Below, one piece after another: positions 1 to 8,382 of a stretch of DNA of 64,000 bases. The position numbers were made by a program, and so were the translations under genes. Within the stretch, counting starts at the first letter, position 1, and the number at the start of each line of letters is the position of its first letter. Source of the DNA: Thiobacillus sp. 65-1059 (GTDB lineage Bacteria > Pseudomonadota > Gammaproteobacteria > Burkholderiales > Thiobacillaceae). Location of the stretch: contig MKUE01000122.1 of assembly GCA_001897675.1 (NCBI GenBank), forward strand, positions 1 to 64,000. The letters run 5' to 3'. The notes beneath the pieces were generated by a model. That model did no database searches and was not told the origin of the DNA. It saw only the letters and a list, made by a program, of their open reading frames with translations.

Positions 1-357
1 TGGCTGAAAACCTATTTCATGCGCGACCGCATCGGCGACGAGTACAACGGCACCGTGAGCGCGGTGACCAGCTTCGGCATGTTCGTCGCGATCGACGACA
101 TCTTCATCGAGGGCCTGGTCCACGTCTCCGAGCTCGGCCAGGACTACTTCCACTACGACCAGGCCAAGCACATGATGCTCGGCGAGCGCACCGGCAAGAA
201 ATATCGCCTGGGCGACCGCGTGCGCATCAAGGTGATGCGCGCCGACATCGAGACCAGCAAGATCGACTTCGCCCTGGTCGAAGTAGTCGAGACGGCGGAA
301 GAGATCGCCGCGCCGAAAAAGAGAACGGCCAAGGCCAAGGATAGCAAGCAGAAATGA
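1..357 (+). CDS. rnr: Ribonuclease R, C-terminal end (partial)
   Basis: Reading frame is open from the first base (W-L-K-T-Y-F-M-R-D-R-I-G), so the 5' part lies outside the window; 118 residues are visible. The stretch MRDRIGDEYNGTVSAV is typical of the junction between the RNB catalytic domain and the C-terminal S1 RNA-binding domain of RNase R. The S1 domain fills roughly visible residues 12-90 and is followed by a Lys-rich tail, as in RNase R of other proteobacteria. The family is a processive 3'-5' exoribonuclease that degrades structured RNA. The stop codon overlaps the start of rlmB (ATGA), and rnr-rlmB is a well-known gene order, so the two are probably co-transcribed. Confidence 0.87.
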   Translation, partial: WLKTYFMRDRIGDEYNGTVSAVTSFGMFVAIDDIFIEGLVHVSELGQDYFHYDQAKHMMLGERTGKKYRLGDRVRIKVMRADIETSKIDFALVEVVETAEEIAAPKKRTAKAKDSKQK

Positions 358-1121
358 ACGACAAATCCGCCGACAGGCACGCTGCGGAAAAACTCATCTA
401 CGGCTTCCATCCCGTGCTGGCGCGCCTGCGCCAGGACCCCGCGGGCATCTTCGAAATCTACCTCGACCTGACCCGCCGCGACGCGCGCGCGCGCGACCTG
501 GTGCATCAGGCCAGGGACAACGGGGTCAAACTGGCGCAGGTCGAGGCCGACCGGCTGACCCGCCTGGTCGGCAAGACCGCCAAGCACCAGGGCGTGGTCG
601 CCCGCGTCAAGCCGGTCGCGCTGACGCACTCGCTCGACGAGGTGCTGGAAAACATCCAGGGCCCGCCGCTGCTGGTCGTCCTCGACGGCGTCACCGACCC
701 GCACAACCTCGGCGCCATCCTGCGCTCGGCCGACGCCTTCGGCGCCCACGCCGTCATCGCGCCGAAGGACAACGCCGTCGGCATCAACGCCACGGTGGAA
801 AAGGTCGCCTCGGGTGCGGCCGAAACCGTGCCCTACATCATGGTCACCAACCTCGCGCGCACCATCGAGGATCTGAAGGAACACAACATCTGGGTCATCG
901 CCGCCGACATGGACGGCGAGCAGCCGCTGTCCGGCATCGACGCCAAGACCGGCATCGCCTGGGTGCTCGGCGCCGAGGGCGCGGGCATCCGCCGCCTGGT
1001 CAAGCAGAGCTGCGACCAGGTCGCGCGCATCCCCATCGGCGGCACGGTGGAAAGCCTCAATGTCTCGGTGTCGGCGGCGTTGTGCTTGTATGAGACGGTG
1101 CGGCAGCGTTCCACGCGCTAA
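354..1121 (+). CDS. rlmB: 23S rRNA (guanosine-2'-O)-methyltransferase RlmB
   Basis: A 255-residue SpoU/TrmH-family 2'-O-methyltransferase. The N-terminal RNA-binding (L30e-like) part begins with YGFHPVLARL (about residues 16-25). The knotted SPOUT domain carries motif 1 with N118 in NLGAILRSADAFGA, motif 2 VLGAEGAG (204-211) and motif 3 IPIGGTVESLNVSVSAAL (226-243). RlmB methylates G2251 in the peptidyl-transferase loop of 23S rRNA in E. coli; that activity is assigned from family and from the rnr-rlmB neighbourhood. The start overlaps the rnr stop by 4 nt, which suggests translational coupling. A second, more divergent SpoU paralogue lies at 7576-8355. Confidence 0.94.
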   Translation: MNDKSADRHAAEKLIYGFHPVLARLRQDPAGIFEIYLDLTRRDARARDLVHQARDNGVKLAQVEADRLTRLVGKTAKHQGVVARVKPVALTHSLDEVLENIQGPPLLVVLDGVTDPHNLGAILRSADAFGAHAVIAPKDNAVGINATVEKVASGAAETVPYIMVTNLARTIEDLKEHNIWVIAADMDGEQPLSGIDAKTGIAWVLGAEGAGIRRLVKQSCDQVARIPIGGTVESLNVSVSAALCLYETVRQRSTR

Positions 1122-1236
1122 AGATAAGGCGCGTTTCGGGTTGATTTTGCGGAGTCCTCACGAATCGAACCACAAGAAGTTTGGATCGGCGGGGTGTTTC
1201 AAGGAGCAGTAACTTAACCAACAGGGGGATTAAGCA

Positions 1237-1854
1237 ATGAAAGCAACAATGATCAGGATGGGCATCGCAGGTATCGCCATCGGTTTTCTCGCGGGCTGTG
1301 CCCACCAGGTTCCGGCCACGCCGAGTCAGGCCGCAATCAAGGTACCGGCCCACAAGGCGCCTTTGGCCGTGGGCGTGTACTTTTCGGATGCCTTTCTGGG
1401 ATTCCAGCATTCGGAATCGAAATGGGGGGACGGCTGGAACTTCACCAATCTGGGGCAGGCCAGCGCGAGCCAGTTTCGCGACGCACTGGAGAAAAACTAC
1501 GTCACCGTGGTGAAGCTCAATGGCAAACCGAGCAAGGTTGAATCCGATGCCAAGGCACTAGACTTCATGGTCGCCCCGGAGATCCAGGGCTATAGCTTTG
1601 ACATTCCGTTGATCAAGTTCCAGGTCTACCCGGCAACGATCACCTACAAGATCAATGTCTACCAGGGCGATACCTTGAGTGCGGTGCCTATCGTGAATGG
1701 TGTCGGCGACACCGCGGGCAGTCCCGGGTTTGACTTCAGCACCAACCCCTCGAACTCGGCGAGCAAGGCCATTGAAGACGGCGTCAACAAGGCGATGGCC
1801 GCAATATCGGGCACGCCCCCGGTTCAGGCCATGGTGCTGACGAAGACGCCTTGA
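1237..1854 (+). CDS. Putative outer-membrane lipoprotein, unknown function
   Basis: A 205-residue protein. Its N-terminus is a lipoprotein signal peptide: MKATMIRMG, a hydrophobic stretch, then the lipobox LAGC with Cys at about residue 21. The residue after Cys is Ala, not Asp, so outer-membrane sorting is expected. The mature part has no motif I recognise; it looks like a mixed alpha/beta domain of the kind found in small exported proteins. The ATG is preceded by an AGGGGG ribosome-binding site 7-8 nt upstream. It stands alone between rlmB and a repeat-rich gap. Function unknown. Confidence 0.8.
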   Translation: MKATMIRMGIAGIAIGFLAGCAHQVPATPSQAAIKVPAHKAPLAVGVYFSDAFLGFQHSESKWGDGWNFTNLGQASASQFRDALEKNYVTVVKLNGKPSKVESDAKALDFMVAPEIQGYSFDIPLIKFQVYPATITYKINVYQGDTLSAVPIVNGVGDTAGSPGFDFSTNPSNSASKAIEDGVNKAMAAISGTPPVQAMVLTKTP

Positions 1855-1997
1855 TCCCAAGGGGCGAGGCGGCCCTGGTCGTGCTCGCTCCCAAACCGGG
1901 AATCATTCGAGTTCCTGCAACCGTAACCGGCGCGCTTCCTCTTCCTTCCGTGCGTAAGAACCAAAAGGGTCAGCTTCGAATATCTCCCGAGCCCGCG

Positions 1998-2082
1998 TAG
2001 GTTGGGCTGAATGAGGAAGCCCAACGTATCTACGCACATAGGTGGGCAACCGCTAAAATTTGGGCTAGGCAGCCCAACCTAC
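1998..2082. repeat. Palindromic dispersed-repeat element, copy 1
   Basis: The outer arms GTAGGTTGGGCT (1998-2009) and AGCCCAACCTAC (2071-2082) are perfect reverse complements. Inside, GTTGGGCT (2001-2008) pairs with AGCCCAAC (2018-2025), and TGGGCT (2061-2066) with AGCCCA (2071-2076). The element can form either one long or two short hairpins. A decayed relative lies at 3141-3201. It resembles the REP-like elements scattered between genes of many betaproteobacteria; that family assignment is inference. Confidence 0.7.
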
Positions 2083-2301
2083 ATGAGCTGAATCGTCCAA
2101 TCATCACCATCCTGGTTTTGACTTTCCTCCCCTCACAGCCCCGCCGGAAATCGAGCCTGGCGGGCGGATCAGCGGCGAAGGTGTCTGAGTCCCGCCCACA
2201 AAAAATCAAATTAAAAACAGCAGGGCGGGGCGAGTTCTTCGCCGCCCGTCCGGCAGGCTCGATTTCCGGGGTTTCGGGGATGTCGGGGTCGCCTTCTTTT
2301 G

Positions 2302-2333
2302 GTCACTTTTCTTGGCGAGACAAGAAAAGTGAC
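2302..2333. repeat. Perfect 13-bp inverted repeat
   Basis: GTCACTTTTCTTG (2302-2314) and CAAGAAAAGTGAC (2321-2333) are exact reverse complements around a 6-nt loop. No T-run follows directly, so it does not look like a standard terminator. The flanking text resembles a dispersed repeat that I recall from betaproteobacterial intergenic regions. Confidence 0.6.
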
Positions 2334-2560
2334 TAGCTGCCGGGCTACCCCCGGCCAACGATCAGCAGTCCTGCAAAGCACCCAACTATAACGACCAGCC
2401 CCCTCGACAAGCTCAGGGCGAACGGAGCGCGGGGCAGCGACTCACGCCCCCTCGCCGCAAAGCCAAAATGAACTATGTTGAATAGCTTGCTTGATTTCGC
2501 ATTGGGATAAACCACGGATCAAGCCACTGCCCGCTGGGCGATTCAACTTAAAGGAGAAGG

Positions 2561-3085
2561 ATGATGCGTACTCCATTGATGATTGCAGCGATGCTGGCGG
2601 CGGCACTGAGCGCACCGCTGGCTTTTGCACAAACCCCCGCCAAAACCGGCAAAGCCGCGCCGCCAGCGGCGAGCGATGCCGAGATGGACAAGTACTACGC
2701 GGCGATGCAGGAGCGCTACAAGAAAATGCAGGATCAGATGGCGCGTTTGAGCAAAACCACCGACCCGAAAGAGCGCCAGAAAATTCTCGAGGAACACTGG
2801 AAGACCATGCATGAAGGCATGGATACGATGATGGGCCGCGGCGGCATGGGGCGCGGCATGATGATGGGTGGAATGGGAACGATGGGCCCCGGCGGCGGGG
2901 GCATGGGGATGGGGCCGGGCGGCAGAATGGGCGCGGGTCCTGGCCCTGGCATGGGGCCGATGTCGCCGGAGATGATGGAGCAGCGTCAGCGCCGTATGGA
3001 ACAGCGGATGGACATGATGCAGATGATGATGGACCAGATGATGCAGCATCAGGGTAGGAGCGGGCCGATGTCCCCCGCCAAATAA
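2561..3085 (+). CDS. Exported Met/Gly-rich protein, unknown function
   Basis: A 174-residue protein with a Sec signal peptide ending near AFAQ (about residue 24). A charged helical segment (about 40-90, containing KKMQDQMARLSK) follows. Next comes a Gly/Met tract (about 95-145) with repeated GMG, GMGP and MMMGGMG units, and a Met-rich helix with MMQMMMDQMMQ near the end. Clustered Met with few Cys or His is seen in some periplasmic Cu(I)-binding proteins, but no known copper domain was recognised. An AAGGAG ribosome-binding site lies 5 nt before the first of two adjacent ATGs; the second (2564) is also possible. A clear intrinsic terminator follows. No copper gene is adjacent. Confidence 0.75.
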   Translation: MMRTPLMIAAMLAAALSAPLAFAQTPAKTGKAAPPAASDAEMDKYYAAMQERYKKMQDQMARLSKTTDPKERQKILEEHWKTMHEGMDTMMGRGGMGRGMMMGGMGTMGPGGGGMGMGPGGRMGAGPGPGMGPMSPEMMEQRQRRMEQRMDMMQMMMDQMMQHQGRSGPMSPAK

Positions 3086-3108
3086 GCCATGTCGAACCCC
3101 GCTGCTCA

Positions 3109-3132
3109 CGCCCCGGCAAATCGGGGCGTTTT
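3109..3132 (+). terminator. Intrinsic terminator of the Met-rich gene
   Basis: CGCCCCG (3109-3115) pairs with CGGGGCG (3122-3128) around a 6-nt loop and is followed by TTTT. It lies 23 nt after the stop of the Met-rich gene. Confidence 0.75.
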
Positions 3133-3140
3133 CATTCAAG

Positions 3141-3201
3141 TCCGCGTAGCTTGGGCCGAATGAGGCGGTCCAATGCCCACGCACATAGGCGGACAACCCG
3201 C
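3141..3201. repeat. Palindromic dispersed-repeat element, decayed copy 2
   Basis: It aligns with the 1996-2055 region: both share CCGCGTAG, TTGGGC, GAATGAGG and ACGCACATAGG in the same order, with substitutions between them. The palindrome is partly broken by those changes. Two related copies flank the Met-rich gene. Confidence 0.6.
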
Positions 3202-3223
3202 ATGGGCATTAACCGGATGGGGG

Positions 3224-4072
3224 TCACGCCAGTTCCTGCAATCGCAACAGGCGCGCAGCCTCTTCCTCGCGCGCGTCATCGATCTCCCGCATCACCCCCT
3301 CCAGATCGACCGGCGGCATCTCGCATTCATACAGCCCCGTGAGTTCGGCCTCAGGATGCAGATTGCCGTGCTCGTACAGCGTCCAGATTTCCTCGGCGTA
3401 CTGCGTCGCCAGCAGCGCCGGCGCGAACTGGCCGAAGTAGGTTCGCAGGTTGTTGACGTCGCGCGCCAGCATCGCCTGCGCGTGGTTGTTGCCGGCGGCG
3501 TCGACCGCCTGCGGCAGGTCGATGATCACCGGGCCGTCGGCGCCGACGAGGATGTTGAACTCGGACAGGTCGCCGTGGACGACGCCGGCGCACAGCATGC
3601 GCACGACTTCGCGGATGAGCGTCTGGTGGTGGGCGAGGGCTTCGTCTTCAGTGAACGACACGTCGTTGAGCCGGGGCGCGGCGTTGCCGTCGGCATCGGC
3701 CACCAGTTCCATCAGCAGCACGCCTTCATGGAAGTTGTATGGCGTGGGCACGCGCACGCCGGCGGCGGCCAAGCGGTACAGTGCATCGACCTCGGCGCTC
3801 TGCCAGGCGGCTTCCTGCATCTGGCGGCCGTACTTGCTGCCCTTGGCCATGGCGCGCGCCTGGCGGCTGTTCTTGGTCTTGCGGTTTTCGGTGTAGTCGA
3901 CGGCCTGGCGGAAGCTGCGCTGCTTGGCTTCCTTGTAGACCTTGGCGCAGCGGATGTCGTCGCCGCAGCGCACCACGAAGACCATGGCTTCCTTGCCGCT
4001 CATGAGCTGGCGCACGACGCCGTCGATCAGGCCGTCCTCGAGCAGGGGTTCGAGGCGTTTGGGGATTTTCAT
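3224..4072 (-). CDS. RIO-type serine protein kinase
   Basis: A 282-residue RIO-family kinase of the compact bacterial kind. Visible motifs are a flexible P-loop-like SGKEAMV (25-31), the probable ATP-anchoring Lys in CAKVYK (K44), the catalytic loop HGDLSEFNIL (166-175) with D168 and N173, and the metal-binding IDLPQAVD (184-191). These match RIO1-like proteins, which transfer or hydrolyse ATP phosphate on unknown bacterial substrates. The gene starts 11 nt after the ycaO stop on the same strand, so it is likely co-transcribed with ycaO. Target unknown. Confidence 0.88.
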   Translation of the reverse strand: MKIPKRLEPLLEDGLIDGVVRQLMSGKEAMVFVVRCGDDIRCAKVYKEAKQRSFRQAVDYTENRKTKNSRQARAMAKGSKYGRQMQEAAWQSAEVDALYRLAAAGVRVPTPYNFHEGVLLMELVADADGNAAPRLNDVSFTEDEALAHHQTLIREVVRMLCAGVVHGDLSEFNILVGADGPVIIDLPQAVDAAGNNHAQAMLARDVNNLRTYFGQFAPALLATQYAEEIWTLYEHGNLHPEAELTGLYECEMPPVDLEGVMREIDDAREEEAARLLRLQELA

Positions 4073-4083
4073 CGGGTATCGAT

Positions 4084-5802
4084 CTAGCCGCGCACCTTGC
4101 GGTACGCCTCCAGCAGGTTCCGGTGCATCGCGCTGCCTTCGAAGTCACTGCCCAGTTTGCTCAAGCCGAAAAAGCGTTCGTCCTGGTTGAACAGCGCGAA
4201 CGCCAGTTCCAGCGTCTCGCGGCCGTACAGCAGGGCCAGCGCGGATTCGAAGGGATTGGGGTCGCCGAGCCGGACGAGGTCGGCGATGCAGCGGTAGACC
4301 TTGAGGCGCGCTTCGCTGCGCTGGCCGTACTGGGCGATCCAGGTGCAGCCTTCGAGGATGGCGTCGTCGTCGCCGAGGGCCAGCGCGAGCAGCAGCTTGA
4401 GTTCGCCGACGCGCAGATCGGTCCACGGCGAATCGGCATCTGGCGCCAGGCCGATCAGCACCGGCACCAGGCGGTCGTCGGCGAGTTCGAGTTCGCCGAT
4501 GAGGTCGAGCAGATCGGCACATTCGTCGTCGCTGAGTTCGGGCAGGCGCGCGAGCGCCGGGCGGATCAGGTTGCCGACGCTGTTGTTCTCGAATTCGAGT
4601 TCCTCGAACGGGTAGATCTCGGACACGCCGGGTACCAGGATGCGGCAGGCGTAGACGCCCAGATGTTCGAAGTCGGCGATGTAGATCTCGTGCCCGTCGG
4701 CGTGCAGGGCGCCGCACGACCACGCGTAGTCTTCTTCGGTGCTGGTGCCGAAGTTCCAGTCGACGAAGTCGAAGTCGGGGGTGTCGCGCAGGAATTGCCA
4801 GGAAATCACGCCGCTGGAATCGACGAAGTGGATTTCCAGGTTCTGCGGGTCGGCGATTTCGGTCTGGTCGAAGCCGGGGGCGGGGAAGCCAGCCAGCGAA
4901 TCGAGCGCGCGGCCCTGCAATAATTCAGTCAATGCGCGCTCCAGCGCCACTTCGAAGCGCGGATGCGCGCCGAAACTGGCGAAGCAGCCCTGGTCCTTGG
5001 GATGCAGCAGGGTGACGTTCATCACCGGATAGCGGCCGCCGAGCGAGGCGTCCTTCACCAGGATGCCGAAGCCGGCGCAGCGCAACGCGCGGATGCCGGC
5101 GGCGATGCGCGGGTAGCGGTCGATCACGTCTTCCGGCACGTCGGGCAGGCACAGGCCTTCCTCGATGATGCGGAACTTGGTGTGACGTTCGAAGATTTCC
5201 GACAGCGCCTGGGTGCGCGCCTCCATCGGCGTGTTGCCGGCCGACATGCCGTTGCTGACGTAGAGGTTGCCGATCAGGTTGACCGGGAAGTACACGGTTT
5301 CGCCGTCGGAAAGCCGCTGGTAGGGGATGGCGCAGATGCCGCGTTCGATGTTGCCGGAATTGAGGTCGATCAACTGGTCGGCGCGCACGCTTGCTTCCGG
5401 GTTGTAGAGGCCGTGCAGCGCGGGCGTCAGCAGGCCGCTTGGCCAGGCATCGTCGCCGTCGTCGAGCGCGAACCAGCGCTCGGCGGGATTGTGGACGTAG
5501 GAGCGGTTGGCGATGGCGTCCCCCAGGTAGAAATGGGTCCAGAAATAGTTGCTCGACAGCCGCTCGAAATATTCGCCCAGCGCGCTCGCCCGCGCGGCCA
5601 GCTCCGAGGCGCCCTTGCCGTTGGTGAACAGCAGCGGGCAGTCGCGGTCGCGGATGTGCACCGACCAGACGCCTTCCACCGGATTGAGCCAGGAGCGTTC
5701 CTCGATGTGGAAGCCGGTCGCTTCGAGCCTGGATTGCAGGGTGGCGATCGACGCTTCGAGCGAGGCGTCCTTGCCGGGAATGAAGTGCTCGGTGGCGTGC
5801 AT
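4084..5802 (-). CDS. ycaO: YcaO-domain protein, E. coli YcaO-like
   Basis: A 572-residue protein close in length to E. coli YcaO (about 586). The N-terminal two-thirds forms the YcaO ATP-dependent cyclodehydratase-type domain; it opens with TNGKGASELAARASALGEYFERLSS and continues with GNTPMEARTQALSEIFERHTKF, whose Glu residues belong to the ATP/Mg site. A helical C-terminal extension (about 420-572) is typical of this subgroup. There is no Pro-rich C-terminus of the azoline-forming enzymes and no precursor-peptide gene nearby, so bacteriocin synthesis is unlikely. In E. coli YcaO is linked to RimO-dependent beta-methylthiolation of ribosomal protein S12; that role is inferred from similarity. 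Confidence 0.88.
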   Translation of the reverse strand: MHATEHFIPGKDASLEASIATLQSRLEATGFHIEERSWLNPVEGVWSVHIRDRDCPLLFTNGKGASELAARASALGEYFERLSSNYFWTHFYLGDAIANRSYVHNPAERWFALDDGDDAWPSGLLTPALHGLYNPEASVRADQLIDLNSGNIERGICAIPYQRLSDGETVYFPVNLIGNLYVSNGMSAGNTPMEARTQALSEIFERHTKFRIIEEGLCLPDVPEDVIDRYPRIAAGIRALRCAGFGILVKDASLGGRYPVMNVTLLHPKDQGCFASFGAHPRFEVALERALTELLQGRALDSLAGFPAPGFDQTEIADPQNLEIHFVDSSGVISWQFLRDTPDFDFVDWNFGTSTEEDYAWSCGALHADGHEIYIADFEHLGVYACRILVPGVSEIYPFEELEFENNSVGNLIRPALARLPELSDDECADLLDLIGELELADDRLVPVLIGLAPDADSPWTDLRVGELKLLLALALGDDDAILEGCTWIAQYGQRSEARLKVYRCIADLVRLGDPNPFESALALLYGRETLELAFALFNQDERFFGLSKLGSDFEGSAMHRNLLEAYRKVRG

Positions 5803-5903
5803 GAGATGGCTTTTTTCTGAACAGCGAACAGCATAAGCGATGCGTCAAGTGCGGCGTAAAATGAATGCCGACGATCCGTAACCTTGCCGGCTGTCTCTTG
5901 CCC

Positions 5904-6569
5904 ATGTCTCAGCGCCTTTCCTGCTTGCTGTTGTTGCCCGGCCTTGCGTTTGCAGGCCCGGCGGCGGCCGCCCAGACCTTCGGCCTGGACGGCGGCCAGG
6001 CAGCGCTGGCTGCCCGTCCGCAGGCCGAGTGGGTGCGGCAGGCGCAGACGCTGGAAAAACACGCCGACTGGCCGGGCCTGCTGGCGTGGGGGCAGGCCTG
6101 GGCGCAGGTCGATGCGGGAAATGCGCTGGCCTGGTTCGTTCAGGGGCGCGCACTGGGCGAGCTGGGGCGGTTCGCCGAAGCGATCGCGGCGTATCGGCGG
6201 AATCTGCGTCTCGACCCCGGCGATGTGCATGCGCGCAACAATCTGGGCAATGCCTGGCGCGACAGCGGGCGCCCGCGCGAGGCGATGCAGGCGTATCGCG
6301 CGGCACTGGAGATCGACCCCGGCTATGTCCAGGCCTGGCACAACCTGGGGCTGACGTTTTATCTCGTCAAAGGGCAGGCGGGGGTGGCGCAGGCGCTGCA
6401 CAAGCTGCAGGCCGCCGACCCGGCGCTGGCCGAGGTCTGGCGCGCGCTGGCGGTCGAATATTCGGTCACGCGCGACGCACGGGTGGCGCACGAAGCGGTG
6501 CGGGTGCTGCGCGGCCTGAGCGCAGCCGAACGCGCGCGCCTGTTCGGCATCCTGTTTGCCGACGGCTGA
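5904..6569 (+). CDS. Exported TPR-repeat protein
   Basis: Counting from Met at 5904, the 221-residue product starts with MSQRLSCLLLLPGLAFAGPAAAAQ, a good Sec signal peptide. An in-frame ATG at 5865 would put 13 residues before it and is less likely. Neither start has a strong ribosome-binding site. At least three tetratricopeptide repeats follow (about residues 60-170), e.g. NNLGNAWRDSGRPREAMQAYRAALEIDP and the next unit WHNLGLTFYL. A scaffold for periplasmic protein contacts is the usual inference. It is divergent from ycaO and convergent with the glycosyltransferase, with 3 nt between stops. Confidence 0.8.
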   Translation: MSQRLSCLLLLPGLAFAGPAAAAQTFGLDGGQAALAARPQAEWVRQAQTLEKHADWPGLLAWGQAWAQVDAGNALAWFVQGRALGELGRFAEAIAAYRRNLRLDPGDVHARNNLGNAWRDSGRPREAMQAYRAALEIDPGYVQAWHNLGLTFYLVKGQAGVAQALHKLQAADPALAEVWRALAVEYSVTRDARVAHEAVRVLRGLSAAERARLFGILFADG

Positions 6570-6572
6570 CCG

Positions 6573-7532
6573 TCACCCCGTGCTCTGCTCGAACTCCGCC
6601 ACCGCCTGCCGCAAGCGGCTGGCTTCCTGTTCCGGCCGCATCAGGCTGCGCCGGGCACGCGCGTGGCCGAGCAAATCGGCATAGAAATCGGGGTCGGTCT
6701 CGGCCATGGCCATCAGCCGGGCCAGCCGCCTTGCGTCGCCCACCGGGAAATACCCGGGGTAATCCTCGCCCAGCATGCCGACGTTGCCGGGCATGTGCGA
6801 TGCCAGCACCGGCACCTCCGCCGCCAGGGCTTCGCAGATTACGTTGGCGCCGCCTTCCATCACCGATGGGATGACCATGAGCTGCGCGCGCGACAGTCGC
6901 TTCAGCACCGTCTTGTGCGGCACCTCGCCGAGCCAGTGCCAGCGCGGCAGCTTGCTTTGCGCCAGCGCCGCGGTGTCGGCCATCTCCTTGCTCAGGGCGC
7001 TGCCCAGATGCGTCACCCGGATACGCGAGTGTTCGGGTAGATAGGCCGTCGCCAGCGCCACCCGGAACGGGTCTTTTTCCGCGCGCAGGTGGCCGATCAC
7101 CAGCACCTCGAAGGTGCGGGCAGGCGCGGGCTGGCGGGCAATGTCGGGCGACGACTGGTAAATCACCCGCGTCTTGGCAGCCAGATGCGGCGCCAGCTCG
7201 TCGACCCCGCGATCCTGCAGCACGATCAGCCGGTGCGCGAGTTCCAGCGCCTGCCGGGCGTCGCTGTCTTCGTGGATGTCGCGATACAGGTCGGTGCCGG
7301 TCAGCGCCAGCAACAGGGGACGGCTCGGAAAGCGCTCGGCAAAGGCGTGGATCGAAGCGAAGCTGCGCCGTGCATGCAGCGCCAGCATCAGGTCGGCCGC
7401 GCGTCTATCCCATTCCACCTGCACCCGCACCGTGTGGCCCGCCTCGCGCAGGAAATGCGCCCAGCGTGCGGCGGTATGCCAGTTGCCGTTGCGGTGTTCG
7501 CGGCCATACGGCGTGATGAGGGCGATGCGCAT
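6573..7532 (-). CDS. GT-B glycosyltransferase, TIGR04348 / SenB-like
   Basis: I start it at the Met of MRIALITPYGREHRNGNWHT, 29 codons inside the longest frame, because this is the usual N-terminus of the family; this gives 319 residues. It is a GT-B fold enzyme: a Rossmann start, a central VLVIGHLRAEKDP nucleotide-sugar-domain opening, and a C-terminal donor-site segment with MEGGANVICEALAAEVPVLAS. I recognise the whole as the TIGR04348 group, which includes SenB, the selenosugar synthase of selenoneine biosynthesis. No senA- or senC-like neighbour is present, so substrate and pathway remain open. It is divergent from the methyltransferase at 7576, with 43 nt between the starts. Confidence 0.75.
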   Translation of the reverse strand: MRIALITPYGREHRNGNWHTAARWAHFLREAGHTVRVQVEWDRRAADLMLALHARRSFASIHAFAERFPSRPLLLALTGTDLYRDIHEDSDARQALELAHRLIVLQDRGVDELAPHLAAKTRVIYQSSPDIARQPAPARTFEVLVIGHLRAEKDPFRVALATAYLPEHSRIRVTHLGSALSKEMADTAALAQSKLPRWHWLGEVPHKTVLKRLSRAQLMVIPSVMEGGANVICEALAAEVPVLASHMPGNVGMLGEDYPGYFPVGDARRLARLMAMAETDPDFYADLLGHARARRSLMRPEQEASRLRQAVAEFEQSTG

Positions 7533-7575
7533 CGTGTGAGTGTAGCTTGCCGGATGAATCGCGGATAATCGGCGC

Positions 7576-8355
7576 ATGACCGAAATGCCCATTACTTCGC
7601 GCGACAATCCCATCTTCAAGCGGCTGAAGAAGCTCGCCGAGTCGGCCCGCGCGCGGCGCGAGGCGCAGATGACGCTGCTCGACGGCGAGCACCTGCTGGC
7701 GGCTTACCTCGACGCCGGCGGCCAGCCGCACACGCTGGCACGCGCCGCCTCGTTCGGCCGGGAGCGATGCGCGCAGCTGGCTGCGCGCTGTTCCCGCGCC
7801 AAGGCCATCGTCTTGCCCGACGCGCTGTTTGCCGAGCTCGCGCCGGTTGCCACGCCGACCGGCTTGCTCGCCGAAGCGGCCTGGCTCGCGCCGGCGCCGT
7901 CGGGTGGCATTCCGCTCGTCATCGTGCTGGACGACATCCAGGATCCCGGCAATCTCGGCGCCATGCTGCGTACTGGCGCAGCGGCGGGGGCGACGCTGGC
8001 GGTGCTGTCGAAGGGCTGCCACGATCCCTGGTCGCCCAAGGCGCTGCGCGGCGGGCAGGGCGCGCAGTTCGTGCTGCCGATGCGGCTGGGGGCGGATCTG
8101 GTGGCGTGGCTGCAAGGCTTTGCCGGCCAGAGCGTCGCGCTGGCCCCGGCCGAGGACAGCGATTTCTATGCGCTCGACCTCGGCGGGCCACTTGCCCTCG
8201 TCGTCGGCAACGAAGGCGCGGGGCTGTCCGCCGCGGTGCGTGGCGCGGCGCAGTTGAGCGCGCAGATTCCGATGGCGGGCAGGATCGAATCGTTGAATGC
8301 GTCGGCCGCGCTGGCGGTGGCGCTATTCGAGGCCGCGCGGCAGCGCAGGCGCTAG
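7576..8355 (+). CDS. SpoU/TrmH-family RNA 2'-O-methyltransferase
   Basis: A 259-residue paralogue of RlmB. Its N-terminal substrate-binding domain opens with ITSRDNPIFKRLKKLAESARARR, typical of the TsnR/RlmB-like group. The SPOUT motifs are complete: DPGNLGAMLRTGAAAGA, VVGNEGAGLS and IPMAGRIESLNASAALAVALFE. It should bind S-adenosylmethionine in a knotted dimer and methylate a ribose in rRNA. The target nucleotide cannot be read from sequence. The gene stands between two oppositely oriented genes. Confidence 0.87.
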   Translation: MTEMPITSRDNPIFKRLKKLAESARARREAQMTLLDGEHLLAAYLDAGGQPHTLARAASFGRERCAQLAARCSRAKAIVLPDALFAELAPVATPTGLLAEAAWLAPAPSGGIPLVIVLDDIQDPGNLGAMLRTGAAAGATLAVLSKGCHDPWSPKALRGGQGAQFVLPMRLGADLVAWLQGFAGQSVALAPAEDSDFYALDLGGPLALVVGNEGAGLSAAVRGAAQLSAQIPMAGRIESLNASAALAVALFEAARQRRR

Positions 8356-8382
8356 GCGGCCTGCGCTGCCCGGGCGCGCGCC

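Larger units (their letters stand above)
1855..2560. other. Gene-poor, repeat-rich intergenic region
   Basis: About 700 bases with no convincing gene. It contains a palindromic GTAGGTTGGGCT element (1998-2082), a GC-rich block near 2140-2280 and a perfect 13-bp hairpin (2302-2333). A 72-codon frame at 2118-2336 is Gly/Ser/Arg-rich, lies over these repeats and lacks a good ribosome-binding site, so I do not call it. The end of the region holds the AAGGAG ribosome-binding site of the next gene. Confidence 0.7.

Noticed and set aside
2118-2336. 72-codon frame in the repeat-rich gap
   Set aside because: Low-complexity Arg/Ser/Gly composition, overlaps a dispersed repeat and has no good ribosome-binding site.
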